A stretch of 64,000 nucleotides of DNA, from the NCBI RefSeq assembly GCF_008330225.1, contig NZ_CP042466.1:754501-818500 (forward strand), read 5' to 3'. The notes beneath the pieces are model-generated. The model was given only the letters and a program-made list of their open reading frames with translations. It did not search any database and was not told the origin of the DNA. Source of the stretch: Geobacter sp. FeAm09. GTDB taxonomy: Bacteria > Desulfobacterota > Desulfuromonadia > Geobacterales > Pseudopelobacteraceae. Position numbers and translations under genes: made by a program. Below, one piece after another: positions 25,141 to 33,585 of the stretch (within the stretch, counting starts at the first letter, position 1; each line of letters opens with the position of its first letter).

Positions 25141-26154
25141 ATGAGGGAACCGAGAGCCTGCCCAATCATACGGCCTGATGGTTTCAGACGTTCTTCGGCA
25201 TATGCGGGCGGGAAAAGGGGGCGGAGAAGGGGACGCCTCTTCCTGTTCCTTGCCGCCATGGTATTAGCGCCGATGATGATGGCCGGCTGCGGCGGCATGC
25301 AGGGAGGGTTTCGCGACAGGGCCGCCTTTGCAGAGGCCAATGACCTGTTCAGCCAGGGGAAGTACCAGGCATCTCTGAACAAATACGGCCAGCTTATGGA
25401 AAAAGAGCCCGCAGCGAGGGATCGGATTCTGTTTGAAATGGGTATCATTTATGCCCACCCCAAAAATGAACAAAAGGATTATCCGAAATCCCTGGACTGC
25501 TTCCAAAAGATCATCAGGGAATATCCCGGGAGCGACTACCGGCACAACAGTGAGGTCATGGTCTTTACCATTAACAACGTGGTTTTCAAGGACCGGTTGA
25601 TTGCCGAGCAGCACGCGCGAATAGAGGCTCTTCATCACGAGGCGAAACGTGGGGAGGATGAAGCTGCTGCACTGCAACGGAGGATACGGCTGCTCGAACA
25701 GAATGTTCTGGATTTTGCGGCCAGGAAACGGTCGGTAGACAGGATCGTGATTGAAAAGAAGGAACGGCGGCTGATGCTGCTCTCAAAGGGCGAGGTGCTC
25801 AAAACCTACAGGATAGCCCTGGGGGGAAACCCGGACGGCCCCAAGGAACGGCGGGGAGACAACAAAACACCTGAGGGCACCTACGTCATCGACGGAAAGA
25901 ACAGGAACAGCCAGTACCACCAATCCCTCCATATCTCCTACCCGAACGAGCGAGACAAAAAACGGGCGAAAGAACTGGGTGTCTCCCCCGGCGGCGACAT
26001 CATGATCCACGGAATCAAGGCGGGATTCTCGTGGGTTGGCGCCCTTCAGGCAAACAATGACTGGACAAAGGGGTGCATTGCCGTAACGGATGAAGAGATC
26101 GAGGAGATCTTCAAGCTGGTGTCACTCGATACGGTTGTGGAGATACGGCCGTAG
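25141..26154 (+). CDS. Second L,D-transpeptidase (YkuD) lipoprotein with TPR-like region
   Basis: A 337-residue protein. A long basic N-region precedes a hydrophobic core and lipobox (MMMAGCGG). A TPR-like helical region follows (AFAEANDLFSQGKYQASLNK) with a coiled coil near residue 170. The catalytic domain has IMIHGIK and TKGCIAV, the His and Cys motifs of YkuD enzymes (ErfK/YafK-like). The ATG is preceded by GGAGG. It sits 124 bases after the Braun-type lipoprotein and may attach or, like DpaA, detach such lipoproteins; which of the two is not determined. Its stop is three bases from the end of the converging radical SAM gene. Confidence 0.88.
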   Translation: MREPRACPIIRPDGFRRSSAYAGGKRGRRRGRLFLFLAAMVLAPMMMAGCGGMQGGFRDRAAFAEANDLFSQGKYQASLNKYGQLMEKEPAARDRILFEMGIIYAHPKNEQKDYPKSLDCFQKIIREYPGSDYRHNSEVMVFTINNVVFKDRLIAEQHARIEALHHEAKRGEDEAAALQRRIRLLEQNVLDFAARKRSVDRIVIEKKERRLMLLSKGEVLKTYRIALGGNPDGPKERRGDNKTPEGTYVIDGKNRNSQYHQSLHISYPNERDKKRAKELGVSPGGDIMIHGIKAGFSWVGALQANNDWTKGCIAVTDEEIEEIFKLVSLDTVVEIRP

Positions 26155-26156
26155 GG

Positions 26157-27683
26157 CTACCCACGCCGCCCACCCGCCCCACTGGCAAAGAACGCGGCGT
26201 GGTTGGAGGTGAACAGGGGCGGGTCGTTCCGTACGATCGCCGCTACGGCCGGGTGGCGTTTGAACTCCTTGTCCAGAAAGCCCCGCACCTGCTTGCGGTC
26301 CCAGCCGTTGGGATGGCGGAACGCGGTGTAGAGGGACAGGTCCCCCTCGTAGAACGTGCCCTCGCCGTAGCCGGCCGCCTCGTCGCCGCAGATCGGCATG
26401 TTGAAGATGGCCAGGTTCATGAAGGTGACGGCCTCGTGGTGGCGCACCACGAATTCCAGGGTACGCCGCGCCTCGGCCTCGGTCTCGGCCGGGGTGCCGA
26501 AGAGCAGGTACAGGTAGACCCCGATCCCCGCCGCATGCAGATTGCGCAGCACCACCGACGCCTCCCCGAGGTCGATCCCCTTGTCAAGCCTGTCCAGCAC
26601 CCCCTGATCGCCCGATTCCAGCCCCAGCTTGAGCATCACGCAGCCTGAACGCCTCAGGGCGCGGCAGAAATCCGGGTCGGCCAACTCCGGGCCGAAGCGG
26701 GCGAAGCCGTACCAGGGGGCGCCGGGCGGATCGGCGGCCACGGCCCGCAGGAAGGCGGGGCTTACGGCGTTGTCCAGCAGGTGCAGCAACACCGGCCGGG
26801 TCTGGGCGGCGAGGGCGTGCAGGTCGGCCAGGGCCTCGCCGACCGGCAGCGGCGTGTAGCGGTTCCCCTCGGCCCGCTCCGGGCAGAAGGAGCAGCGGTT
26901 CCAGTAGCAGCCACCGGCGGCGCTGTAGGGGAGGATGAAGCCGGGCGCGAGATAGTCGCGCATGGGCAGCAGGGTGTAGTCGGGCCTGACCCGTCCCCGG
27001 TCCGGGGCGGCGGAGCCCAGGAGTTCCAGCAGGGGGAGCTCCCCCGGTCCCGCGATCAGGTGGTCCACCAGCCCGCCGAAGGGGTTTTCCCACCCCGGCC
27101 GGCGCAGCCACGAGGTGACCAGGCCGCCCCCCAGGACGATGCGCAGGGCGGGGAAGCGTTTCCGCACCTGGCCGATCATGGCGAAGGTGGTGAGCGCCTG
27201 GCTCAGGTAGTTGAGGGAGAAGCCGACCGTGGCCACGCCGTCGAGCCATTGCTCGAAGCCGGCGCTGAACCAGGGATAAAAGGGGTTCTGCTCGGGGTGT
27301 CCGGCGCTGAAGAGCAGGTCCGCGCTCCGCAGGGGGGAGAGCCGGACGTGCTGGTAGTCCGCCAGCCCCACCACCGCGCCGCTTGCCCGGCCCGCCACGG
27401 CCAAGAGGCGGTTCAGGTCGTTGACGGCCCGGCTGTAGCGGTCGGGGGAGCGGTACAGGTCGCCGCCCCGCAGGTCGGCCAGGTGGCGTGCGCGCCCCTT
27501 GGCGGCCCGGCGACTCCAGGTGTCGCCGGCCGCGCACGGCTGTCCCAGCAGCCAGAGCAGGCCCTCCAGGTTGGCGTCCAGCACCCGGCAGGGGAGGCCG
27601 CGGCCATGCAGGGCGGCCGCCAGCTGGGCGATGCCGGCCGGCGGCTCGCACGGCTTGGCTGTGGGAGGAAAGATAAGGAGCAT
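26157..27683 (-). CDS. B12-binding-type radical SAM protein
   Basis: A 508-residue protein. The N-terminal part starts MLLIFPPTAKPCEPPAGIA, typical of the cobalamin-binding/Rossmann half of this superfamily, though the usual DxHxxG cobalamin motif is not evident. The radical SAM half has the cluster motif GGCYWNRCSFCPE (cysteine spacing 4 and 2), later MLKLGLESGDQGVLDRLDKG and YLYLLFGTPAETEAEA. Possible roles are methylation or peptide/lipid modification; the substrate is unknown. The start is uncertain (ATG 27683 or 27713, neither with a good ribosome binding site). Its promoter region is shared with the dcuB control region. Confidence 0.82.
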   Translation of the reverse strand: MLLIFPPTAKPCEPPAGIAQLAAALHGRGLPCRVLDANLEGLLWLLGQPCAAGDTWSRRAAKGRARHLADLRGGDLYRSPDRYSRAVNDLNRLLAVAGRASGAVVGLADYQHVRLSPLRSADLLFSAGHPEQNPFYPWFSAGFEQWLDGVATVGFSLNYLSQALTTFAMIGQVRKRFPALRIVLGGGLVTSWLRRPGWENPFGGLVDHLIAGPGELPLLELLGSAAPDRGRVRPDYTLLPMRDYLAPGFILPYSAAGGCYWNRCSFCPERAEGNRYTPLPVGEALADLHALAAQTRPVLLHLLDNAVSPAFLRAVAADPPGAPWYGFARFGPELADPDFCRALRRSGCVMLKLGLESGDQGVLDRLDKGIDLGEASVVLRNLHAAGIGVYLYLLFGTPAETEAEARRTLEFVVRHHEAVTFMNLAIFNMPICGDEAAGYGEGTFYEGDLSLYTAFRHPNGWDRKQVRGFLDKEFKRHPAVAAIVRNDPPLFTSNHAAFFASGAGGRRG

Positions 27684-27825
27684 GGGGCCATTATGATGAA
27701 TCGCGGGCGTCATGGCAAGCCGCAGGTTCTCCCCCTCCTTGACAAGGAGGACCATCCGGGGCCTCAAGGGGCCAGGGGGGGGCCCAAAGTGCCGCCGGGG
27801 GAGGAGCGGCGGAGCGCAAACCCCC

Positions 27826-27840
27826 ATAACAAATGGTTAT
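27826..27840. promoter_or_regulatory. Operator repeat A upstream of dcuB
   Basis: ATAACAAATGGTTAT, matching ATAACC-N3-GGTTAT with one difference in the left arm. Its centre is 19 bp from repeat B. Confidence 0.55.
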
Positions 27841-27843
27841 ATC

Positions 27844-27860
27844 CATAACCCGCGGTTATG
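27844..27860. promoter_or_regulatory. Operator repeat B upstream of dcuB
   Basis: CATAACCCGCGGTTATG, a perfect inverted repeat with 7-base arms. Its centre lies about 160 bp upstream of the sigma-54 -24 element. Confidence 0.65.
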
Positions 27861-27914
27861 TGGGGTGGTATCTCGTTGAAATGACAATGTCTACGGCGTG
27901 GTGCGCCACGTACC

Positions 27915-27931
27915 CATAACCTCAGGTTATG
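27915..27931. promoter_or_regulatory. Operator repeat C upstream of dcuB
   Basis: CATAACCTCAGGTTATG, the same 7-base arms as repeat B. Its centre is 71 bp from B, close to seven helical turns, and about 88 bp upstream of the -24 element. Confidence 0.65.
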
Positions 27932-28009
27932 CCGGTTGCGTAGCGCGGATCATGGCGGTTTGGTTAATATTTTTAATTATTACACTATGTTGTAATAACT
28001 TTGCATTGC

Positions 28010-28026
28010 TGGCATTGCCTGTGCTT
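28010..28026 (+). promoter_or_regulatory. Sigma-54 promoter of dcuB
   Basis: TGGCATTGCCTGTGCTT: GG and GC are exactly ten bases apart, and the flanks agree with TGGCAy-N5-yTGCw. Start of transcription near 28036. Confidence 0.7.
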
Positions 28027-28096
28027 TAGCAGGGGATAGAGTTTAACGGCGGATCAGGTGAATCCACTCATCCATCCCTCAAAGTGGAGGTTCGTC

Positions 28097-29425
28097 ATGG
28101 CAATGTTCTGGATCCAATTTGTGCTCGTACTAGGTGCCGTGCTCATCGGTATCCGCAGAGGCGGCGTTGCCCTCGGCATGATCGGCGGCCTGGGCGTATC
28201 GCTTTTGGTGCTTGGTTTCCGCAGCGCTCCCTCCGAACCTCCCATCGCCGTCATGCTGATCATTCTGGCGGTGGTCACGGCGTCGGCGACCCTCCAGGTG
28301 GCGGGCGGCCTGGACTACCTGGTGCAGTTGACCGAGCGGATGCTGCGCGCCCACCCCAAATACGTGACCGTGCTGGCGCCGCTCTCCACCTTTTTCCTGA
28401 CGGTCTGCTGCGGCACCGGCCACGCCGTCTACGCCCTGCTTCCGGTCATCTCCGACGTGGCCCTCAAGACCAAGATCCGTCCCGAACGCCCCATGGCCAT
28501 CTCCAGCGTCGCCTCCCAGATGGGGATCACCGCCAGCCCGGTTGCGGCGGCCGTGACCTTCTTCCTGGGATTTGCCGCCAAGGCCGGCCACCCGGTCACC
28601 CTGATCGACATCATCATGGTCACCATGCCGGCCGGGGTCATCGGCGTCCTGGCCGCAGCCGCCTGGAGCTTCAACCGCGGCAAGGACCTGGACAAGGACC
28701 CCGAGTTCCAGGCACGGCTCCAGGACCCTGACTTCAAAAAGGCGCTGGATGCCGATGTCACCACCCTGGGCAAGGAGATCTCCACCACCGCGAAGATCTC
28801 GGTGCTGTTGTTCTTCGCCGGCGTCGGCTCCATCATCCTCTTGGCAAGTTGTCCCCAGCTGCTCCCCCTGGGTATGGACAAGAAGCCGATCGCCATGACC
28901 ACGGTGGTCCAGTTCGTCATGCTGGCCTACGGCGCCTTCATCATGTTCACCGCTAACGTCAAGGCCAAGGATATCGCCCACTCCAGCGTGTTCATCGCCG
29001 GCATGATCGCGGTCGTCTCCATCTTCGGCATCGCCTGGATGAGCGATACCTTCATCACCGCCAACAAGAAGTTTCTGGTGGAGAACATCGGCATCATGGT
29101 CAAGATGGCCCCCTGGACCTTTGCCATCGCCACCTTCTGCATCTCCGCCTTTGTGAAGAGCCAGGCCGCCACCCTCGCCATCACGCTTCCCCTGGGCCTG
29201 GCCCTGGGGCTGCCGATCCCGCTTTTGCTGGGCCTGATGCCGGCCAGCTACGCCTATTTCTTCTTTGCCTTCTACCCCAGCGACCTGGCCGCCATCAACA
29301 TGGACCGCACCGGCACGACCCATATCGGCAAATACCTGCTCAATCACAGCTTCATGATCCCCGGGCTGATCGGCGTCTTCGTCTCGACCGTGGTGGCCTA
29401 TACCATATCGCAACTGATGTTCTAG
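28097..29425 (+). CDS. dcuB: Anaerobic C4-dicarboxylate transporter (Dcu family)
   Basis: A 442-residue inner-membrane protein with 10-12 hydrophobic segments, starting [18 protein letters not shown] (GGAGG six bases upstream). Family signatures include [40 protein letters not shown] and the late [19 protein letters not shown]. Dcu transporters exchange fumarate, malate or aspartate for succinate under anaerobic conditions. A sigma-54 promoter and three operators lie upstream; fumarase and fumarate reductase genes follow. The symbol follows the closest well-known paralogue; DcuA and DcuB cannot be separated by eye. Confidence 0.93.
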   Translation: MAMFWIQFVLVLGAVLIGIRRGGVALGMIGGLGVSLLVLGFRSAPSEPPIAVMLIILAVVTASATLQVAGGLDYLVQLTERMLRAHPKYVTVLAPLSTFFLTVCCGTGHAVYALLPVISDVALKTKIRPERPMAISSVASQMGITASPVAAAVTFFLGFAAKAGHPVTLIDIIMVTMPAGVIGVLAAAAWSFNRGKDLDKDPEFQARLQDPDFKKALDADVTTLGKEISTTAKISVLLFFAGVGSIILLASCPQLLPLGMDKKPIAMTTVVQFVMLAYGAFIMFTANVKAKDIAHSSVFIAGMIAVVSIFGIAWMSDTFITANKKFLVENIGIMVKMAPWTFAIATFCISAFVKSQAATLAITLPLGLALGLPIPLLLGLMPASYAYFFFAFYPSDLAAINMDRTGTTHIGKYLLNHSFMIPGLIGVFVSTVVAYTISQLMF

Positions 29426-29508
29426 GCCGCAATCGCCATGCGCGGCCCCGGGCCGCCTCTTTGCCCCGAACACGGCGGATCACAATGGAGTTGATCGCTT
29501 CTATTTGG

Positions 29509-29544
29509 AAAGGTGGGCACACGAAACGTGCCCGCCTTTTTTTT
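29509..29544 (+). terminator. Intrinsic terminator between dcuB and the fumarase gene
   Basis: AAGGTGGGCAC pairs with GTGCCCGCCTT around ACGAAAC, followed by a long T tract. It lies 62 bases before the fumarase start, so fumarase expression needs read-through or its own promoter. Confidence 0.8.
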
Positions 29545-29566
29545 GCCTGAAAACGGAAGATCACCA

Positions 29567-29584
29567 GCAATGGCATGCCATTGC
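29567..29584. promoter_or_regulatory. 18-bp perfect palindrome just upstream of the fumarase gene
   Basis: GCAATGGCATGCCATTGC lies 22 bases before the fumarase ATG and just beyond the dcuB terminator. It could be an operator or a hairpin near the ribosome binding site. Confidence 0.5.
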
Positions 29585-29606
29585 ATACCACGAGAGGAGG
29601 AAGTTG

Positions 29607-31376
29607 ATGTCACTCAGCAGAAGGGATTTTCTCAAGAAGAGCGCAACCGTGTCGGCCGTGTCGGCCGCAACCCTGATGGGACTGGCCACGACCCAGGCAA
29701 TGGCTGCCTCGGATGCACCGGCGGAGGAGCCGAAGGTCGCACCGCGGAAGGGGGACCGCAAGGCCCCGGCCTTCAAGGTCCAGGACCCGTATCCCCTGGG
29801 GCCCGATACGACCACATACAACCTGCTCACCAAAAAGCATGTCTCCGTGGTCACGGTCAACGGCAAGGAGATGCTCCAGGTCGATCCCAAAGCGCTCACC
29901 CTGCTTGCCAATACCGCCATGCGGGATGTGAGCTTCATGCTCCGGCCGGCCCATCTGGAACAGGTCGCCGCCATCCTCTCCGACCCCGAGGCCTCGGCCA
30001 ACGACAAGTACGTGGCCACCACCATGCTGCGCAATGCGGAGGTGGCCGCCCAGTTCCAGTTGCCCATCTGCCAGGATACCGGCACCGCCACCATCTACGC
30101 CAAAAAAGGGCAGCGGGTGCTGGTGGGGGGCAACGACGAACAATACCTCTCCGCCGGGGTCTATGAAACCTATACGGAAGAAAACCTGCGCTACTCCCAA
30201 ACCATCCCCTTGGACATGTACCAGGAGGTGAACTCGGGCAACAACCTGCCGGCCCAGATCGACATCATGGCCACCACCGGCATGGAATACAAGTTCCTCT
30301 TCGTGGCCAAGGGGGGCGGGTCGGCCAACAAGACCATGCTCTACCAGGAGACCAAGGCGGTGCTCAACCCGGCCAGCCTGGAGAAGTTCCTGGTGGAGAA
30401 GATGAAGAGCCTGGGGACCGCGGCCTGCCCTCCCTACCACCTGGCCTTCGTCATCGGCGGCACCTCGGCCGAGGCGTGCCTGAAGACGGTGAAGCTGGCC
30501 TCCACCAAATACCTGGATACGCTCCCCACCAGCGGCAACAAGGCGGGACAGGCCTTCCGCGACCTGGAACTGGAGAAGAAGCTCCTGGCCGCGGCCCACA
30601 CCTGCGGCTACGGCGCCCAGTTCGGCGGCAAATATTTCGCGCTGGACGTGCGGGTCATCCGCCTGCCGCGCCACGGCGCCTCCTGCCCCATCGGCATGGG
30701 GGTCTCCTGTTCCGCCGACCGCAACGTCAAGGCTAAGATCAATAAGGACGGCATCTGGCTCGAAGAGTTGGAGCGCAATCCGGGCCGCTTCCTGCCGGCC
30801 GCTTTCCGCACCAAGGCCGAGGCGGGCGTCGCGATCGACCTCAACCGCCCCATGAAGGAGATCCTGGCCGACATGACCAGGTATCCGGCCGGCACCCGGC
30901 TCTCCCTGAGCGGCACCATCATCGTGGCCCGGGACATCGCCCACGCCAAGTTCAAGGAACGGCTCGACAAGGGGCTGGGGCTGCCCGACTACCTGAAGCA
31001 CCACCCGGTCTATTACGCCGGCCCGGCCAAGACCCCCCAGGGGATGGCGTCCGGCTCCTTCGGCCCCACCACGGCGGGGCGCATGGACTCCTATGTGGAC
31101 CTGCTCCAGTCCCGGGGCGGCTCCATGGTCATGATCGCCAAGGGGAACCGCAGCAAGCAGGTGACGGACGCCTGCAAGAAGCACGGCGGCTTCTACCTGG
31201 GTTCCATCGGCGGCCCGGCGGCGATCCTGGCCAAGGAAAACATCAAGAAGGTGGAATGCCTCGATTATCCCGAACTGGGGATGGAGTCGGTCTGGAAGAT
31301 CGAGGTCGCCGATTTCCCGGCCTTCATCCTGGTGGACGACAAGGGCAACGACCTGTACAAAAAAATACTGGGCTAA
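29607..31376 (+). CDS. Class I (iron-sulfur) fumarase with a twin-arginine export signal
   Basis: A 589-residue enzyme interconverting fumarate and malate. The catalytic part matches FumA/FumB-type fumarases: [18 protein letters not shown] (Cys155), [20 protein letters not shown] (Cys274) and [17 protein letters not shown] (Cys368), the expected ligands of the 4Fe-4S cluster. It also ends in the usual C-terminal domain ([20 protein letters not shown]). Unlike ordinary fumarases it begins [17 protein letters not shown], followed by a hydrophobic core and AMA, a standard Tat signal. ATG preceded by GAGGAGG. A folded Fe-S enzyme is a suitable Tat cargo, so periplasmic location is predicted. It lies between DcuB and periplasmic fumarate reductase and would convert malate to fumarate outside the inner membrane. 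Confidence 0.93.
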   Translation: MSLSRRDFLKKSATVSAVSAATLMGLATTQAMAASDAPAEEPKVAPRKGDRKAPAFKVQDPYPLGPDTTTYNLLTKKHVSVVTVNGKEMLQVDPKALTLLANTAMRDVSFMLRPAHLEQVAAILSDPEASANDKYVATTMLRNAEVAAQFQLPICQDTGTATIYAKKGQRVLVGGNDEQYLSAGVYETYTEENLRYSQTIPLDMYQEVNSGNNLPAQIDIMATTGMEYKFLFVAKGGGSANKTMLYQETKAVLNPASLEKFLVEKMKSLGTAACPPYHLAFVIGGTSAEACLKTVKLASTKYLDTLPTSGNKAGQAFRDLELEKKLLAAAHTCGYGAQFGGKYFALDVRVIRLPRHGASCPIGMGVSCSADRNVKAKINKDGIWLEELERNPGRFLPAAFRTKAEAGVAIDLNRPMKEILADMTRYPAGTRLSLSGTIIVARDIAHAKFKERLDKGLGLPDYLKHHPVYYAGPAKTPQGMASGSFGPTTAGRMDSYVDLLQSRGGSMVMIAKGNRSKQVTDACKKHGGFYLGSIGGPAAILAKENIKKVECLDYPELGMESVWKIEVADFPAFILVDDKGNDLYKKILG

Positions 31377-31406
31377 GCCCACGACAGACATAAGGAGAAA
31401 ACGCAC

Positions 31407-33212
31407 GTGAAACGCTTCAATTTGAAAACAGTCCTGTTGGTAGGCGCGGCGCTGGCCCTGCAGGTTGCCGCCGTGTGGGGCGCCGCGCCCCGAACGTCCG
31501 GGGCCGGAAACGCCCTCGCCGATCTGCACACTGCCCTGGGGGTCACCTGCGCGTCCTGCCACGGCACGGCCAAGGTCGCGGCGGTGGACGACAGCGAGCG
31601 GTCGATCAACGTCACCTGCGTCGGCTGCCACGGCAACCTGGATGCCATGGCGGCACAGGCCAGGGCCGGCAGTCACGTCAATCCCCACAAGTCCCATCTG
31701 GGCGACATCAACTGTACCGTGTGCCACATGGGGCATGTGCAGTCCAAGGCGTACTGCACCAACTGCCACGCCTTTGCCATGAAGATCCCCGCCGGGGACC
31801 CCGTGCCGCAGAAACCGGCGCCCAAGGCCGCCAAAAAGGCTGCTGTGAAGCAGCGGGTCGAACGGGCCGACGTGGTGGTCATCGGGGCCGGGGCGGCCGG
31901 CATGACCGCGGCGATCACGGCCCATGACGCCGGCGCCAGGGTCATCCTGATCGAAAAACAGCCGATCACCGGCGGCAACAGCATGCTGGCCGCCGGCGGC
32001 ATGAATGCGGCCGGGACCCGTTTCCAGAAGGCCAAGGGGATTGCCGATTCGGTGGAGCTCATGTACCAGGATACCATGAAGGGGGGCGGCAACATCGGTG
32101 ATCCCGCCCTGGTCAGGGTACTGGCCAAAGAATCGGCCGGTTCCGTCGACTGGCTGACCTCCCTGGGTGCCGACATCAGCGATGTGGGGAGGATGGGGGG
32201 CGCCAGCGTCAACCGCACCCACCGGCCCAAGGGGGGCGCGGCCGTGGGCGCCCATATCGCCGGCGTGCTGAAGAAAAATGCCGTCCAGCGGCGGATCGAC
32301 ATCCGCCTCAACAGCAAGGTGGTCAAGCTGATCGAGGACAACAAGGGACGCATCACCGGGGTGCAGGTGGAAGGGAAGCACAGCGGCCTCTACACCATCA
32401 AGGCCAAGGCCGTGGTGCTCACCGCCGGCGGCTTTTCGGCCAATGCGGACAAGGTGGCCTTTTACCGCCCCGAATACAAGGGGATGACCACCTCCAACCA
32501 GCCCGGCGCAACGGGCGACGGCATGGACCTGGGCGCCAAGGCGGGCGGCGAGCTGAAGGACATGAAAGAGATCCAGATCCATCCCACCGTGGCGGCCGGC
32601 AGCCGGATCCTGATCACCGAAGCGGTGCGGGGCAACGGCGCCATCCTGGTGAATCACGAAGGCAAGCGCTTCGTGAACGAGCTGACGACCCGGGACAAGG
32701 CCTCGGCCGCCATCCTGGCCCAGACCGGCAAATCGGCCTACCTGGTGTTCGACGAGGGTATCCGCAAGAGCCTCAAGCAGATCGACGGCTATTTTCACCT
32801 GGAACTGGTGAAGGAAGGCGCCACCATCCAGGAGCTTGCCGCCGCCATCAACGTCCCCGCAACGGTCCTCGAAGCGACGGTGGCTTCCTACAACGCCGCC
32901 TTTGACGGGAAAAGCGATCCCGACTTCAAGCGCCCCGACATCCCGCGTCCCATCAGGACGGCCCGGTATTACGCCATCGAGGTCAAGCCGGGGGTGCACT
33001 ACACCATGGGCGGGCTGAAGATCAATGCCGACGGCCAGGTCCTCGCCGCAAGCGGCACACCCATGGCCGGCCTGTTCGCGGCGGGCGAGGTGACCGGCGG
33101 GGTGCACGGCAACAACCGCCTGGGCGGCAACTCCATTTCCGAGACCATCACCTTCGGGCGGATTGCCGGCGCCAGCGCCGCCAAACTCGTGAAGGGCGGG
33201 GCGAAGAAATAG
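31407..33212 (+). CDS. fccA: Periplasmic flavocytochrome c fumarate reductase (tetrahaem-FAD fusion)
   Basis: A 601-residue protein like Shewanella Fcc3. Signal peptide (about 26 residues, Sec type), then a tetrahaem domain with CASCH 48, CVGCH 71, CTVCH 103 and CTNCH 117. The FAD domain opens at VVVIGAGAAGMTAAI. All catalytic residues of the family appear in context: HRPKGG (substrate His), ELTTRDKAS (the proton-donating Arg), VHYTMGG (His) and GGVHGNNRLGGNS (Arg). It reduces fumarate to succinate in the periplasm. It starts 30 bases after the fumarase stop, presumably in the same transcript, and a strong terminator follows. Confidence 0.96.
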   Translation: MKRFNLKTVLLVGAALALQVAAVWGAAPRTSGAGNALADLHTALGVTCASCHGTAKVAAVDDSERSINVTCVGCHGNLDAMAAQARAGSHVNPHKSHLGDINCTVCHMGHVQSKAYCTNCHAFAMKIPAGDPVPQKPAPKAAKKAAVKQRVERADVVVIGAGAAGMTAAITAHDAGARVILIEKQPITGGNSMLAAGGMNAAGTRFQKAKGIADSVELMYQDTMKGGGNIGDPALVRVLAKESAGSVDWLTSLGADISDVGRMGGASVNRTHRPKGGAAVGAHIAGVLKKNAVQRRIDIRLNSKVVKLIEDNKGRITGVQVEGKHSGLYTIKAKAVVLTAGGFSANADKVAFYRPEYKGMTTSNQPGATGDGMDLGAKAGGELKDMKEIQIHPTVAAGSRILITEAVRGNGAILVNHEGKRFVNELTTRDKASAAILAQTGKSAYLVFDEGIRKSLKQIDGYFHLELVKEGATIQELAAAINVPATVLEATVASYNAAFDGKSDPDFKRPDIPRPIRTARYYAIEVKPGVHYTMGGLKINADGQVLAASGTPMAGLFAAGEVTGGVHGNNRLGGNSISETITFGRIAGASAAKLVKGGAKK

Positions 33213-33288
33213 ACTCAGGTCCAGGGGAAACGAAGGAGTTTTTCTGTTCCCGCCTCGGGGACGATGAAGAACAACCCGTCTGACAGGG

Positions 33289-33321
33289 GAAAGGGGGCGG
33301 CCGCCAGGCCGGCCCCTTTTT
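33289..33321 (+). terminator. Terminator after the fumarate reductase gene
   Basis: AAAGGGGGCGGCC pairs with GGCCGGCCCCTTT (one mismatch) around GCCA and ends in five T. Confidence 0.8.
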
Positions 33322-33353
33322 CGTGGCGGTGCCACGTGCCGGGTGGGGCGGGC

Positions 33354-33392
33354 AAAAAAATGCCCCGCGATCAGGAGGGAATCGCGGGGTGC
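33354..33392 (-). terminator. Distal minus-strand terminator
   Basis: On the minus strand GCACCCCGCGAT pairs with ATCGCGGGGCA and is followed by seven T. It faces transcription arriving from the right and backs up the terminator at 33511. Confidence 0.75.
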
Positions 33393-33510
33393 CGTATGGG
33401 CCAGTCGTGTTATGGAGAGTAGACGATGGGATTTTCATTTCGGTTACAAAAAAGTTGCAGTGTCATGATTTTTTTCTGTAACAGGTACCACCGTGTGACC
33501 ATGGGGGACA

Positions 33511-33551
33511 ATAAAAAAGCCGCTCATTGCCGAATTCGGGTAATGGGCGGC
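33511..33551 (-). terminator. Terminator of the 128-residue hypothetical gene
   Basis: On the minus strand GCCGCCCATT pairs with AATGAGCGGC around an inner CCGAATTCGG, followed by six T. It lies 34 bases after the gene's stop. Confidence 0.8.
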
Positions 33552-33585
33552 ACTGGGGTTCACCGGCCGGCAGAGGCCGCGGGTG

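Larger units (their letters stand above)
27684..28096. other. Control region between radical SAM gene and dcuB
   Basis: There is no gene in these 413 bases. From left to right: the radical SAM leader with a run of eight G (27775-27782), three repeated operators (27826-27930), an AT-rich stretch with the inverted repeat ATTACACTATGTTGTAAT (27979-27996), the sigma-54 promoter at 28010, and a 70-base dcuB leader. Confidence 0.6.

Noticed and set aside
27979-27996. ATTACACTATGTTGTAAT as an FNR/CRP-type site for dcuB
   Set aside because: It lacks the TTGAT-N4-ATCAA or TGTGA-N6-TCACA pattern; noted only as an AT-rich inverted repeat.
29570-29590. TGGCATGCCATTGCAT upstream of the fumarase gene looks like a sigma-54 promoter
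   Set aside because: Only nine bases separate GG and GC, where ten are required, and the resemblance comes from the palindrome itself.
29610-33335. Very long open frame on the minus strand across the fumarase and fumarate reductase genes
   Set aside because: It is antisense to two well-recognised genes, has no family resemblance and reflects GC-rich codon bias.
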